64,000 bases of DNA, from contig JANLSD010000314.1 of the NCBI GenBank assembly GCA_031362245.1, positions 5,852-69,851 on the forward strand, given 5' to 3'. Below are positions 56,294 through 64,000 of this stretch, piece after piece (position 1 is the first letter of the stretch; the number at the start of each line of letters is the position of its first letter). The DNA comes from JAAURS01 sp031362245. GTDB lineage: Bacteria > Cyanobacteriota > Cyanobacteriia > Thermosynechococcales > Thermosynechococcaceae. A model generated the notes under the pieces. That model was given only the letters and a program-made list of their open reading frames with translations. It was not told where the DNA came from and made no database searches. The position numbers and the translations under genes are program-made.

Positions 56294-56656
56294 ATGACAG
56301 GTCAACTCACCACCCATGTTTTAGATACCGCCCAAGGCCGACCCGCTCTTGAGATGAAGATAGAACTTTGGCAGATTGAACCTGAATCAGGGCATAGGAT
56401 GTTGTTGAAATCGATGAGAAGTAACCAAGATGGTCGAACGGATAGCCCCTTGCTGTTTGATAAAACATTCCAAATTGGTACCTACGAACTGCTGTTTAAC
56501 GTTGGGGAGTATTTCGCCCAATCCAACCTATCCGTAAGCGATCCGCCCTTTTTAGATGAGGTGCCAATTCGCTTTAGCATTGCGGATATCGAGACGCATT
56601 ACCACGTCCCGCTGCTGGTTTCTCCCTGGGCCTATAGTACGTATCGAGGGAGTTAG
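56294..56656 (+). CDS. uraH: 5-hydroxyisourate hydrolase (transthyretin-related)
   Basis: Opens 5-hydroxyisourate to OHCU. The 120 residues start at ATG 56294 with LTTHVLDTAQGRPA and end in the diagnostic YSTYRGS; the middle YHVPLLVSPWAYS also fits. An upstream in-frame extension overlapping hpxO is not family-like. It lies 5 bp after hpxO. Confidence 0.95.
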   Translation: MTGQLTTHVLDTAQGRPALEMKIELWQIEPESGHRMLLKSMRSNQDGRTDSPLLFDKTFQIGTYELLFNVGEYFAQSNLSVSDPPFLDEVPIRFSIADIETHYHVPLLVSPWAYSTYRGS

Positions 56657-56658
56657 CA

Positions 56659-57168
56659 GTGCCCTATTCGTTAGCCCAACTGAATGAAATGAGCCAAGCA
56701 GAATTTGTGGCGGCACTGGGGGCGGTGTTTGAGGATAGTCCGGCGATCGCCCAAATTGCATGGTATAACCGTCCCTTTACCAGTGTGAGCGATCTTCACC
56801 AGCAGATGGTTAAAGTTGTCAGCTACCTTAGCCCAGAAAATGAATTAGCGTTAATCCAAGCCCATCCCGATCTGGGAAGTAGGGCCACAATGGCGGAAGC
56901 TTCGGTTAAAGAGCAGGCAGGGGCGGGATTAAATCAACTTTCCCCCCAAGAATACGAGCAATTCCAGACGTTGAACCAAGCCTACACTGAAAAATTTGGA
57001 TTTCCTTTTATCATTGCGGTTAAAAACCATACAAAAGCAAGCATCTTAGCAGCGTTTCCAAGTCGCTTAGAGAACTCTGCCACACAGGAGCGTCAGCAGG
57101 CGCTGGCAGAAATTATGGCGATCGCCCGTTTCCGGCTCAATAAGCTCGTTGTAGAGCGTTTAACCTAA
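56659..57168 (+). CDS. uraD: OHCU decarboxylase
   Basis: Stereospecific decarboxylation of OHCU to S-allantoin. The 169 residues from GTG 56659 include LIQAHPDLGSRATMAEASVKEQAGAGLNQL (catalytic His in HPDLG) split over the family core, FGFPFIIAVKN and ARFRLNKLV, all standard. The GTG start is 2 bp after the uraH stop. The product is used by PuuE at 49887. Confidence 0.95.
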   Translation: MPYSLAQLNEMSQAEFVAALGAVFEDSPAIAQIAWYNRPFTSVSDLHQQMVKVVSYLSPENELALIQAHPDLGSRATMAEASVKEQAGAGLNQLSPQEYEQFQTLNQAYTEKFGFPFIIAVKNHTKASILAAFPSRLENSATQERQQALAEIMAIARFRLNKLVVERLT

Positions 57169-57172
57169 CCCC

Positions 57173-58540
57173 ATGCCAACCCTCCTTGTCAAACATATCC
57201 ATACCTTAGTCACCCAAGATGAAACCCGTCGAGAAATCCGCGATGGGGCATTGCTGGTGCAAGACAATGCGATCGCCCAGGTGGGTACCACTGCCGAACT
57301 CCCCCAAACCGCCGATGAAGTCCTGGATTTCCAAGGACGCTATGTGGTGATGCCCGGTCTGGTCAACACCCACCACCACTTTTTTCAAACCCTAACCCGA
57401 GCCGTTCCTGGGGCACAAAATAGCAATCTCTTTGCATGGCTCAAAACCCTATTTCCCATTTGGGGAAACCTCACCGCAGAAGGACTCTACATCGGCTCTC
57501 AAATGGCGGCTGCTGAATTGATTCGCTCCGGCTGCACCACCGCCAGCGATCACCACTATATCTACCCCAATGACTGCACCCTCGACGATCAAATCCGGGC
57601 GATTCAGGAGATTGGTATCCGCTTTCATGCCAGTCGGGGCAGTCTCAGCAAAGGCGAAAGTTTGGGAGGTCTCACCCCCGATACCTTGGTCGAAAAAGAG
57701 CCGGAGATTCTCAAAGACTCCCAACGGTTGATTGAGGGCTATCACGATCCATCTCGGTATTCCATGTTGCGGATTGTTCTGGCTCCCTGCTCACCGTTCA
57801 ATGTTTCCCAAGACTTAATGCGAGAATCGGCAGCAATGGCGCGATCGTATGATGGCGTGAGATTGCATACCCACCTTGCCGAAGACCAGTCGGATATCGA
57901 TTACAGTCTGGCCAATTTTGGCCTAAGCCCTGGTGATTATGCCGAATCCGTGGGATGGCTTGGCCACGATGTTTGGCACGCCCATTGCGTCAAACTTAGC
58001 GACGATTCGATTTTGAAATTTGGTCGAACGGGAACGGGTGTGGCCCATTGTCCCTGTAGCAATATGCGTTTGGGCAGTGGAATTGCTCCGATCCGCAAAA
58101 TGCTAGATCACGGCGTCCCTGTAGGGTTAGGCGCGGATGGAGCTGCATCTAACGATGCTACCAACTTGCTTCAAGAAGCCCGTATGGCGATGCTTCTTGC
58201 CCGTGTAGGCAGTTGCGATGCCACGATCATGAATGCACGCGAAGCCCTGGAATTAGCGACACTCGGCGGAGCGCGGGTACTGGGGCGAGACGATATTGGT
58301 GCGCTGGCTCCTGGGATGGCTGCGGATTTCATTGCGTTCAATGTCGATCGCCCTGCCTTTGCGGGAGCGCACCATGACATCGTTGCAGCCTTGGTGCTTT
58401 GCCAAGTGGATAGTGTGGATTACAGCTTTATCAATGGGAAAAAGGTGGTTGATCGGGGCATTCTCACAACGCTCGATTTGAATGCACTGGTGACCAAAAA
58501 CAACCAACTCGCGCAAAAAATGATGAGAGGAAGCCTTTAG
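57173..58540 (+). CDS. 8-oxoguanine deaminase-like amidohydrolase
   Basis: Zinc amidohydrolase of the TrzN/AtzB-like group. The 455 residues contain VNTHHHFFQTLTRAVPGAQNSNLFAWLKTLFPIW, the wording typical of 8-oxoguanine deaminases, then RLHTHLAEDQ, HDVWHAHCVKLSDD, GVAHCPCSNMRLGSGIAPI and LGADGAASNDATNL with the metal aspartate. Its product would be urate, directly fitting the preceding hpxO-uraH-uraD genes (4-bp gap). Recycling oxidised guanine is the inferred job; hydroxydechloroatrazine-type activity is a less likely alternative. Confidence 0.85.
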   Translation: MPTLLVKHIHTLVTQDETRREIRDGALLVQDNAIAQVGTTAELPQTADEVLDFQGRYVVMPGLVNTHHHFFQTLTRAVPGAQNSNLFAWLKTLFPIWGNLTAEGLYIGSQMAAAELIRSGCTTASDHHYIYPNDCTLDDQIRAIQEIGIRFHASRGSLSKGESLGGLTPDTLVEKEPEILKDSQRLIEGYHDPSRYSMLRIVLAPCSPFNVSQDLMRESAAMARSYDGVRLHTHLAEDQSDIDYSLANFGLSPGDYAESVGWLGHDVWHAHCVKLSDDSILKFGRTGTGVAHCPCSNMRLGSGIAPIRKMLDHGVPVGLGADGAASNDATNLLQEARMAMLLARVGSCDATIMNAREALELATLGGARVLGRDDIGALAPGMAADFIAFNVDRPAFAGAHHDIVAALVLCQVDSVDYSFINGKKVVDRGILTTLDLNALVTKNNQLAQKMMRGSL

Positions 58541-58551
58541 GAATTGATTTT

Positions 58552-59310
58552 TCAGCTATCCCTATCTAAATCTTTGGCTTGATGCTGACGCTCCAAATCA
58601 AACAAAAACCCGTGGATATATTCCTCCGTCCACTCTGGCCCATAAAATCGATTAAACATCCCCCGCGCCGGATCCTTCTCGGCACGGTAGCGCAAATAGC
58701 GCAGTTGAGCCGCCTCAATATTGGCTAACTCCTCAGCATCCGTCACAGGCTCAGCCTGATCGACAAACCCAAGGTAGGCATTCAGATAATCCTTGAAAGC
58801 CCCAAACACATCCGTCTCCACCTTCTCCGTTTCTTGGGGTCTCGTCCACAAAAACGCAGGAGAGAAAAATGCGCTGGCCTCCTCAGGGAAATCTCCACCC
58901 CAGGGTAAACGCTGCTGATAAGACTCAAAAATGGGCAGAATGGGTTCGCTGTATTTTGCTTTGTAGGCCGCATCATGAAACAGCGGCTGCATATCCAACG
59001 CAATCAGATGCCCTCCTGGCAGCGTCACCAAATCCGCGCCAAAAAATGGCAGATCATAGTTCAGGTGCGGGAAAATTACAAAATTCAGTACCTGAAGCGC
59101 ATTCCCGCCTTGCACATGGGCTGCACGAATTTGCCGAAGCTTAGGCGTTTGATAGCCGTAGCTCGTTGTTAGCACCTCATCCTGATGCTTCCCTTTCCCT
59201 ACGATCGCCGATTTTGACTCAAACCCCTCGGGAATAGGGTAGGGCTGGATGTCTGGACGCGCTTGAAGAAGGGCGATCGCGTAGTCTAAAAAAGGCTGGT
59301 ATAGCGTCAT
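58552..59310 (-). CDS. pebB: Phycoerythrobilin:ferredoxin oxidoreductase
   Basis: Ferredoxin-dependent bilin reductase converting 15,16-dihydrobiliverdin to 3Z-phycoerythrobilin. The 252 residues from ATG 59310 (MTLYQPFLDYAIALLQ) carry ESKSAIVGKGKHQDEVLTTSYGYQTPKLRQIRAAHVQGG, VIFPHLNYDLPFFGADLVTLPGGHLIALDMQPLF and RYRAEKDPARGMFNRFYGPEWTEEYI, all PebB-like. An upstream start at 59397 would run through a palindromic repeat and is rejected. pebA precedes it; products pass between the two enzymes. Confidence 0.93.
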   Translation of the reverse strand: MTLYQPFLDYAIALLQARPDIQPYPIPEGFESKSAIVGKGKHQDEVLTTSYGYQTPKLRQIRAAHVQGGNALQVLNFVIFPHLNYDLPFFGADLVTLPGGHLIALDMQPLFHDAAYKAKYSEPILPIFESYQQRLPWGGDFPEEASAFFSPAFLWTRPQETEKVETDVFGAFKDYLNAYLGFVDQAEPVTDAEELANIEAAQLRYLRYRAEKDPARGMFNRFYGPEWTEEYIHGFLFDLERQHQAKDLDRDS

Positions 59311-59356
59311 TCGGGAAGGTAGGGGAGGTGGGGGATGTGTGAGAAGCAACAACGCT

Positions 59357-59384
59357 GTAGGGGCACAATGCCTTGCGCCCCTAC
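59357..59384. repeat. Copy of GTAGGGGCGCAA palindromic repeat
   Basis: gtaggggcacaatgccttgcgcccctac is a nearly perfect 28-bp palindrome in the 87-bp gap between pebA and pebB. Confidence 0.75.
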
Positions 59385-59397
59385 GATGATGCGGCAA

Positions 59398-60132
59398 TTA
59401 TTTCAACGGAGCTGCCGCCGCTAAAGGCTTGGCATCCTCAAACAAAAATCCAACCAGGAACTTCTCTGACCACTCATGGCCAAAATAGCTGCTGAAAAGA
59501 CCCGAAGCAGGATCACGATCCGCGCTGTATTGGTCGTAGTCTTTCTGAGCCTTCACAATCCGCTGAATGTCTGAAGGGTCGGTCAGCGCCGTGCTTTCGT
59601 CTAGCATTTGCCAGTAAAGGTTCAAATAATCTTTGAATGCCTCAAAAACGCGGGTTTTGACGGTTTCTGGGTCTGTCTTGGCAAACAGTAAATACTTCGA
59701 GAAATACTGATTTGCATCGTAGAACTTCATCTCCAGATTTTGTGCCAGATCCGGATAGCCTTCGTGAAGCTTCTTCAGCGGATGGATATACTTCTGAAGA
59801 TACGCCTCATCTTGAAATAGAGGCTGAAAGTCCATCACAATCAGGTTTTTAACCTGACCAAACGACAGAAAATCAATCCCGAGCAGCGGCAATTCAGAAT
59901 TGTGACTGGGGTAAATCACACTGTTAAAAATCTGAGCACTCGCGCCCGCATCAATGTAGGTGTAGCGGATTTTGCGGAATTCGGGGCACTCATAGCACCA
60001 ACTTTGAATGGTGGCAGGGTTTTTGCCCCGCTCACTCACCTGATTCTCTAAATCTGCTGGGATAGGGCGACTTTTTAGCTCAAAGCGCTGAAAGAGGGAT
60101 TGCTCTAAATGCTGAAGAAAAGGCTTATACAT
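59398..60132 (-). CDS. pebA: 15,16-dihydrobiliverdin:ferredoxin oxidoreductase
   Basis: First step from biliverdin IX-alpha towards phycoerythrobilin. The 244 residues show CYECPEFRKIRYTYIDAGASAQIFNSVIYPSHNSELPLLGIDFLSFG split across the family core, LIVMDFQPLFQDEAYLQKYI and DQYSADRDPASGLFSSYFGHEWSEKFL. The start MYKPFLQHLEQSLFQRF is typical. It is transcribed ahead of pebB in the usual pebAB order, unusually separated by a repeat-bearing spacer. Confidence 0.93.
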   Translation of the reverse strand: MYKPFLQHLEQSLFQRFELKSRPIPADLENQVSERGKNPATIQSWCYECPEFRKIRYTYIDAGASAQIFNSVIYPSHNSELPLLGIDFLSFGQVKNLIVMDFQPLFQDEAYLQKYIHPLKKLHEGYPDLAQNLEMKFYDANQYFSKYLLFAKTDPETVKTRVFEAFKDYLNLYWQMLDESTALTDPSDIQRIVKAQKDYDQYSADRDPASGLFSSYFGHEWSEKFLVGFLFEDAKPLAAAAPLK

Positions 60133-60235
60133 AAAATTGTATAGAAACTGACAGATTTTTAAACTGACCCCAGACTTTGAGGATAGGAGATTATGAAAGT
60201 GACCACCCTCATTGTGAGAAATAAAGTAACGATCC

Positions 60236-60841
60236 TTAACGTGTCTGAAATGATTCTAAAGATGCTCGTGCCGCGTTGTGAGCAATCATGGCAGTCAGGT
60301 CTACATCGCTCACGCAGCGGCGTTCTGAGCAATAGGTCATCAGGTACACGCCGTTCATCATTCGCACCGTGCTGACCCGCACCCGAAAGTCATCGTTAAT
60401 AAACCAACAGCGTTCTTGGCCTTGGTTATTGTCGTAGTCGGTATCGATGGTCAAAATGCCGTCCTGACCAAACCAGTATCGACTCACCACCGGAATGCGC
60501 TCGACGTACCCCTGATTCCGTAACAGCCTCCCCGATCGCCCCGTGTCATCATCGGGAACATCCACCAACACTGCCGCCTGGTCTGGGTTGGGTTCTTTGC
60601 CCTCTTCGTGGGGTTGCCACATAAAGCTAGCACCACCAGCGGCGATCGCCGGATCGATGCCCTGAGGTTCGCAAACCTTCTGAATCCGAGGGTCATGGGC
60701 TTCCACAACATCGACATGGAGCTTAGACTCCCCCGACTCGTCCGCCACCATATCAAAATGATGCACCGTTCGCTGGGTAAACCAAACACCAGCGCTTTTT
60801 TGGAAAAACTCCATCATGGTCATCGGGGCAGCAAGCGGCAT
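60236..60841 (-). CDS. cpeS: Phycobiliprotein lyase of the CpcS/CpeS family
   Basis: Lipocalin-like lyase attaching phycoerythrobilin to the Cys82-type site of beta (and possibly alpha) subunits. The 201 residues from ATG 60841 (GGAG eight bases upstream) contain MEFFQKSAGVWFTQRTVHHFDM, the family opening, SFMWQPHEEGKEP, GYVERIPVVSRYWFGQDGILTI and ERCWFINDDFRVRVSTVRM ... YCSERRC near the C-terminus. A later ATG at 60823 is possible. CpeS rather than CpcS/CpcU is inferred from the adjacent pebAB. It lies 103 bp upstream of pebA on the same strand. Confidence 0.8.
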   Translation of the reverse strand: MPLAAPMTMMEFFQKSAGVWFTQRTVHHFDMVADESGESKLHVDVVEAHDPRIQKVCEPQGIDPAIAAGGASFMWQPHEEGKEPNPDQAAVLVDVPDDDTGRSGRLLRNQGYVERIPVVSRYWFGQDGILTIDTDYDNNQGQERCWFINDDFRVRVSTVRMMNGVYLMTYCSERRCVSDVDLTAMIAHNAARASLESFQTR

Positions 60842-60864
60842 CGGGGCATCTCCACAAAACAGCG

Positions 60865-60909
60865 TTGAAGTCACAGTGCTTGAAGTCACAGTACTTGAAT
60901 TCACACTCC
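60865..60909. repeat. Three 15-bp tandem repeats before cpeS
   Basis: TTGAAGTCACAGTGC, TTGAAGTCACAGTAC and TTGAATTCACACTCC lie head to tail (60865-60909) just upstream of the cpeS start, on the other strand. They could be a regulator-binding array; no known factor is assigned. Confidence 0.55.
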
Positions 60910-60971
60910 AACTCTATGATTGTAGACAGGTCATTGCCCCATGTTTAAAAGTTTCGTCGCGTTTTTGTTCC

Positions 60972-61772
60972 ATGCCAGAATTTAAGCCGAAAAATACCCC
61001 TCAAAGCGTTCTAGCTGCCCTCCAAGCCGGACAAAGCCTCAGCCAACAAGACTTGTACCAAATCAACCTAAGCGGACTAGATCTACAAAAGGGAGATTTT
61101 AGTCAGGCCACCATTATTCGGGCCGAGCTAAGGAAGGCAAATTTCAGCGACGCAAATCTGAGCGAAGCCGACTTGAGAGGAGCCGATCTAAGCAAAGCTC
61201 TATTGTGTCGAACTAACTTACAGGGAGCTTGCCTGTATCGAGTCAATCTCTGTAGTGCGGATTTGAGCGACGCAGTTTTAACCGATGCGAAGCTCCAAGG
61301 GGTGCAGTACGACAGTCATACGATTTTTCCAGAAGGCTTTGCCTATCGCTCATCCGGCGCTGTGGGGCCAGATGCCAACCTCAATGGTGCGCCACTCAAT
61401 ACAGCAAATCTCCGCAATGCAGATCTCCAGCGCGCCAACCTCTTAGGGGCATACCTGGGTGGCGCTGACTTAACGGGCGCAAACTTAAGTGGTGCAAGGT
61501 TGGTACAGGCAGATCTGCGTCGCGCCTTTCTGACGGGTGCCTTTTTGCGTAAAGCAAGGCTCAATGGCGCAAATCTGGCAGGGATAGATCTTCGCGCCGC
61601 AGATTTAACCGATGTTGAGTTTGAGCAGTTTGAGAGCATTGCTGGGGCAGATTTTTCTCAAGTGCAGGGGTTGAGCGACGAGATGCGATCGCGCCTTCTC
61701 AAACATCCCGCCGAACAACTAGACACCCTCCATCCTCTCACCCTCAAAACCACGCGAGATAGCTTGAGCTGA
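60972..61772 (+). CDS. Pentapeptide-repeat protein
   Basis: A 266-residue protein forming a right-handed quadrilateral beta-helix. Repeats A(D/N)LXX run from about residue 30 to 110 (ADLRGADLSKALLCRTNLQGACLYRVNL) and again from about 135 to 215 (ANLRNADLQRANLLGAYLGGADLTGANL), split by a spacer with DSHTIFPEGF. No signal peptide or other domain. ATG 60972 (MPEFKPKNTPQSVLA) is chosen over an upstream frame that overlaps the cpeS promoter region. Many such proteins exist in cyanobacteria, without known roles. It is divergent from cpeS. Confidence 0.88.
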   Translation: MPEFKPKNTPQSVLAALQAGQSLSQQDLYQINLSGLDLQKGDFSQATIIRAELRKANFSDANLSEADLRGADLSKALLCRTNLQGACLYRVNLCSADLSDAVLTDAKLQGVQYDSHTIFPEGFAYRSSGAVGPDANLNGAPLNTANLRNADLQRANLLGAYLGGADLTGANLSGARLVQADLRRAFLTGAFLRKARLNGANLAGIDLRAADLTDVEFEQFESIAGADFSQVQGLSDEMRSRLLKHPAEQLDTLHPLTLKTTRDSLS

Positions 61773-61783
61773 GAGCCTTTTGG

Positions 61784-62239
61784 TTAGGAACGGTCTCTCA
61801 TAGAACGGATAATCCAGTAGCTGATTGATAGCGCAAAAACAGCTAGTGCAAGACCAATGAGGTCAATACCCGTGGTTTTTGTAAAATCGAGGATGATGAT
61901 TTTTCGGGCGATCGCAGTAATCGAGGTGACGATCACCAGCTCCACCTGGACTACATGCTGACGAAGATAAGCCGTGATATTTTCTAGGATTTCTAGGGCA
62001 ATGAGGATATTGAGAAATAAGCCAAAAATGTTAATCAGCGTTCTGCCTAGAAAATCATCCGGTGGGTCGAGTAAACCCTGAAACAAGACGATGCCTAGAT
62101 CGATGGTCGCCACCAAAATTACCGCAACCATGAATAGCGATAAAACCTTAGACAGAATGTTCTCAAAGTCTTTGAGTCCATTCAAAAATCCATCATCTAG
62201 GCTGATTTGCTTTAAAAATCGAATCAATTGCCGCCCCAT
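61784..62239 (-). CDS. PsiE-like (phosphate-starvation-inducible family) membrane protein
   Basis: A 151-residue integral membrane protein with four hydrophobic segments (about 30-52, 66-88, 98-115, 120-142) and the family pattern LFQGLLDPPDDFLGRTLINIFGLFLNILIALEILENITAYLR with VQVELVIVTSITAIARKIII. It starts 9 bp after nrtD on the same strand, so it may be expressed with the nitrate transporter. The function of the family is unknown. Confidence 0.8.
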   Translation of the reverse strand: MGRQLIRFLKQISLDDGFLNGLKDFENILSKVLSLFMVAVILVATIDLGIVLFQGLLDPPDDFLGRTLINIFGLFLNILIALEILENITAYLRQHVVQVELVIVTSITAIARKIIILDFTKTTGIDLIGLALAVFALSISYWIIRSMRDRS

Positions 62240-62247
62240 TATTGTCC

Positions 62248-63111
62248 TTAGCCCACATCATCATGGGCATAGCGGTTGTACAAAAAGTCGAGGGCATGGT
62301 TGCGTAATTTGTAGTACGTCGGGTCTTCCATGATTCGGGCGCGATCGCGGGGGCGACCAAAGGGAATGGTCATAATTTCGCCAATTTGGGCAGCAGGGCC
62401 ATTGGACATCATTACCAGGCGATCGGCGAGGAACAGAGCCTCATCAATATCGTGGGTAATCATCAGTACAGTACAGCGATGGTCGTTCCAGATTTTGAGA
62501 AGTTCTTCTTGCAATTCTTCTTTGGTGATGGCATCTAGAGCGCCAAAAGGTTCGTCTAGAATCAGCACTTCGGGACGGATGGACAGGGCACGGGCGATCG
62601 CCACCCGTTGTTTCATCCCACCGGAAATCTGGGGAGGTCGTTTGTCGGCGGCCTCTTCTAAACCCACCATTGCCAAGTGTTCACGAACGATGGCTCGTTT
62701 TTCGGCTTCGGGCTTTTTGGGCCAGACAGAATCAACGGCAAGGTAGATGTTTTCAAAGGCCGTGAGCCACGGGAGGAGGGCGTAGCCTTGGAAGACGACC
62801 ATGCGATCGGGGCCAGGTTTGACGATGGGTTGTCCCCGTAGGGAGACGGTTCCGGTGGTGGGATGGTTGAATCCAGAGACCATGTCTAGGAGGGTGGATT
62901 TACCGCAGCCGGAGTGACCAATGACGCAAATAAATTCGCCTTCTTGGACTTGTAGGTTGACATCCTCTAGAACGGTATACGGGCCATTGGATGTGGGATA
63001 GACCTTAGACAGTTGAGAGATGTTGAGGAAGGATTTATCAATTGGAGCCGTTGGGTTCTCGGAAATGCGATTGGATCTCGATGTTGATTTTGCGGTGATC
63101 ATTGTTGGCAT
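62248..63111 (-). CDS. nrtD: Nitrate/nitrite ABC transporter ATPase NrtD
   Basis: Single-domain ATPase of the nitrate importer at the plasma membrane. The 287 residues have Walker A IGHSGCGKST, the Q-loop, signature ISGGMKQRVAIARALS, Walker B VLILDEPFGALDA and the H-loop MITHDIDEA; YALLPWLTAFENIYLAVD is typical of NrtC/NrtD. ATG 63111 is preferred: starts further upstream enter the repeat array. CynD or another member of the NitT/TauT group is possible, but the NrtA-like domain encoded just before it favours NrtCD. Confidence 0.87.
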   Translation of the reverse strand: MPTMITAKSTSRSNRISENPTAPIDKSFLNISQLSKVYPTSNGPYTVLEDVNLQVQEGEFICVIGHSGCGKSTLLDMVSGFNHPTTGTVSLRGQPIVKPGPDRMVVFQGYALLPWLTAFENIYLAVDSVWPKKPEAEKRAIVREHLAMVGLEEAADKRPPQISGGMKQRVAIARALSIRPEVLILDEPFGALDAITKEELQEELLKIWNDHRCTVLMITHDIDEALFLADRLVMMSNGPAAQIGEIMTIPFGRPRDRARIMEDPTYYKLRNHALDFLYNRYAHDDVG

Positions 63112-63138
63112 TTTGAATAAAGGACAAAATGTTGAGGC

Positions 63139-63315
63139 GGTAGGGGCGCAATGCTTGCGCCCTCTTATGTTCCGAAATGTCTCGCAGATGTCTGAGGTGT
63201 GCTGGTTATCTGGGGGAGGGCGCAATGCCTTGCGCCCCTACGAATCCGAAATGTTGCGTTAGATGTCGGGCTTTAGCGTGAGTTTCTGGAGGAGGGCGAA
63301 AGGCTTGCGCCCCTA
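63139..63315. repeat. Three tandem 75-77 bp repeats containing the GTAGGGGCGCAA palindrome
   Basis: Palindrome cores at 63139-63163, 63214-63240 and 63291-63315 are each followed by a version of AATCCGAAATGTTGCGTTAG. The spacing of 75 and 77 bp shows tandem duplication of a larger unit. The array fills the nrtC-nrtD gap (63112-63333); no gene is there. Confidence 0.8.
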
Positions 63316-63333
63316 CAAATCCGAAACGTTGGG

Positions 63334-64000
63334 TTAGGCAGCAACGCGAACTCGTTCGTCCAAGACAATCTCAGCCATTGTGAAGTCTCGCTTGATTTTG
63401 AGACTGTTGAGATAGCCAATCGGGTCATCAGCATTAAAGGTCGTACCGTCAAAGAGCTGAATGGCTCCACGACTGTAGGTCAGATCCGAAAGCCCCAACT
63501 CACGGGAAGCCGTACTAAAGGCACCCACCCGACAAATCCGCTCCAGAATCTCCACCCAATTGCGAGGGAACGGCGTATCGCCCCACCGTGCTAACTGCGT
63601 CATGTGCCAGAGTTGCTCAGTACGGCTGGGTCGGTTGACTCCTTCACCAAAGAATTGATGGTGAGCATATTCCCGCATGGGCTTAGACAGATCGCACGTT
63701 GCGTGATTTGGGTCGCCCAACTGAATGTATTCAAGATTGGTGCTGACATATTCTCGTCGTGACAGAATCTCTTGAATCTCCACCGCATTGGCTGGATCGG
63801 CGCAGTATTGGCCTGCCTCTAGCAGAGCCTTGACCAAGGCAATATGGGTATTGGGATAGGCATTGGCCCAGTCTTCCCGCACGCCCAAAACCTTGCCAGG
63901 GTGTCCTTGCCAGATTTCTAGGTCGGTCGCAACTGTAAAGCCCACCCCTTCGATCGCCGCTCGTAAATTCCAAGGTTCGCCTACGCAAAAGCCATCGATG
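63334..64000 (-). CDS. nrtC: C-terminal part of NrtC (NrtA-like regulatory domain), 5' end outside window
   Basis: About 222 residues read in from the window edge without a start: ...SMAFCVGEPWNLRAAIEGVGFTVATDLEIWQGHPGKVLGV in pieces, then LGDPNHATCDLSKPMREYAHHQFFGEG and TQLARWGDTPFPRNWVEILERIC. This is the nitrate-binding NrtA fold. Because it is followed by the single-domain ATPase NrtD, it is most likely the NrtA-like C-terminal half of NrtC, which senses cytosolic nitrate, rather than the binding protein NrtA. The deciding ATPase half lies outside the window. Confidence 0.78.
   Translation of the reverse strand, partial: IDGFCVGEPWNLRAAIEGVGFTVATDLEIWQGHPGKVLGVREDWANAYPNTHIALVKALLEAGQYCADPANAVEIQEILSRREYVSTNLEYIQLGDPNHATCDLSKPMREYAHHQFFGEGVNRPSRTEQLWHMTQLARWGDTPFPRNWVEILERICRVGAFSTASRELGLSDLTYSRGAIQLFDGTTFNADDPIGYLNSLKIKRDFTMAEIVLDERVRVAA

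Noticed and set aside
38943..58540. Island as a recent genomic island or prophage
   Set aside because: No integrase, transposase, tRNA junction or composition break was seen; HIP1 sites are as frequent as in the flanks.
59311..59397. 29-residue N-terminal extension of PebB
   Set aside because: It reads through a dispersed palindromic repeat; PebB starts at MTLYQPF.
60816..60971. N-terminal extension of the pentapeptide-repeat protein
   Set aside because: It translates the 15-bp tandem repeats and overlaps the start of cpeS; the ATG at 60972 gives a family-like N-terminus.

Overview
The window is chromosomal DNA of a phycoerythrin-containing cyanobacterium. The evidence is the frequent HIP1 octamers (gcgatcgc), cpeB/cpeA with their lyases, the bilin reductases pebA/pebB, ndhB, an SLH-OprB porin and a NrtC/NrtD nitrate importer. 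The gene set fits a Leptolyngbya/Synechococcales-type strain, but the genus cannot be fixed from this stretch.

Layout. (1) 1-7601, minus strand: a surface-polysaccharide block (GT4 glycosyltransferase, Wzc-like protein, lipid-linked sugar transferase, an LhgO-like oxidase, ABC exporter Wzm/Wzt, the last cut by the window edge). A 1.27-kb AT-rich gap with a perfect 38-bp palindrome follows. (2) 8872-15062: housekeeping genes (tRNA-dihydrouridine synthase, tRNA-Gly, panB, aspS) plus a DUF29 protein and an orphan HsdR_N-like nuclease. (3) 15378-23306: one 2642-residue DUF4347/FG-GAP/cadherin-like surface protein. (4) 23800-27809: phycoerythrin locus (small ORF, CpeF-like lyase, cpeB, cpeA, cpeY). 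(5) 27875-38824: a methyltransferase, an APH-like kinase, hom, ndhB, topA, a TerB-like protein and an AMIN/amidase_3 protein.

(6) 38943-58540 is the standout: about 20 kb devoted to nitrogen recovery from purines and ureides. A minus-strand operon encodes two Tat-type BMP-family lipoproteins, two permeases and a double ATPase, with a biuret-hydrolase-like cysteine hydrolase, a second cysteine hydrolase, a cupin and a free-standing allophanate-hydrolase C-terminal-like domain between or after them. Divergent to it are a porin and allantoinase PuuE, then allantoate amidohydrolase with a second free-standing AtzF-C-like protein, guanine deaminase with a Rieske oxygenase, and an operon hpxO-uraH-uraD-8-oxoguanine deaminase. 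Read together they spell guanine/8-oxoguanine to xanthine/urate to allantoin to allantoate. A Rieske oxygenase sits where xanthine dehydrogenase would be expected. Four GTAN8TAC-type boxes (one with a single mismatch), each 22-23 nt from a TAN3T box, lie in front of these transcripts and suggest that NtcA controls the whole island.

(7) 58552-64000: pebB/pebA, a CpeS-type lyase, a pentapeptide-repeat protein, a PsiE-like membrane protein, nrtD and the 3' part of nrtC.

Dispersed non-coding repeats are prominent: a GTAGGGGCGCAA...TTGCGCCCCTAC palindrome (six copies, three in tandem between nrtC and nrtD) and two copies of a 104-120 bp MITE-like element with inverted ends. No CRISPR array, rRNA or transposase gene was seen.
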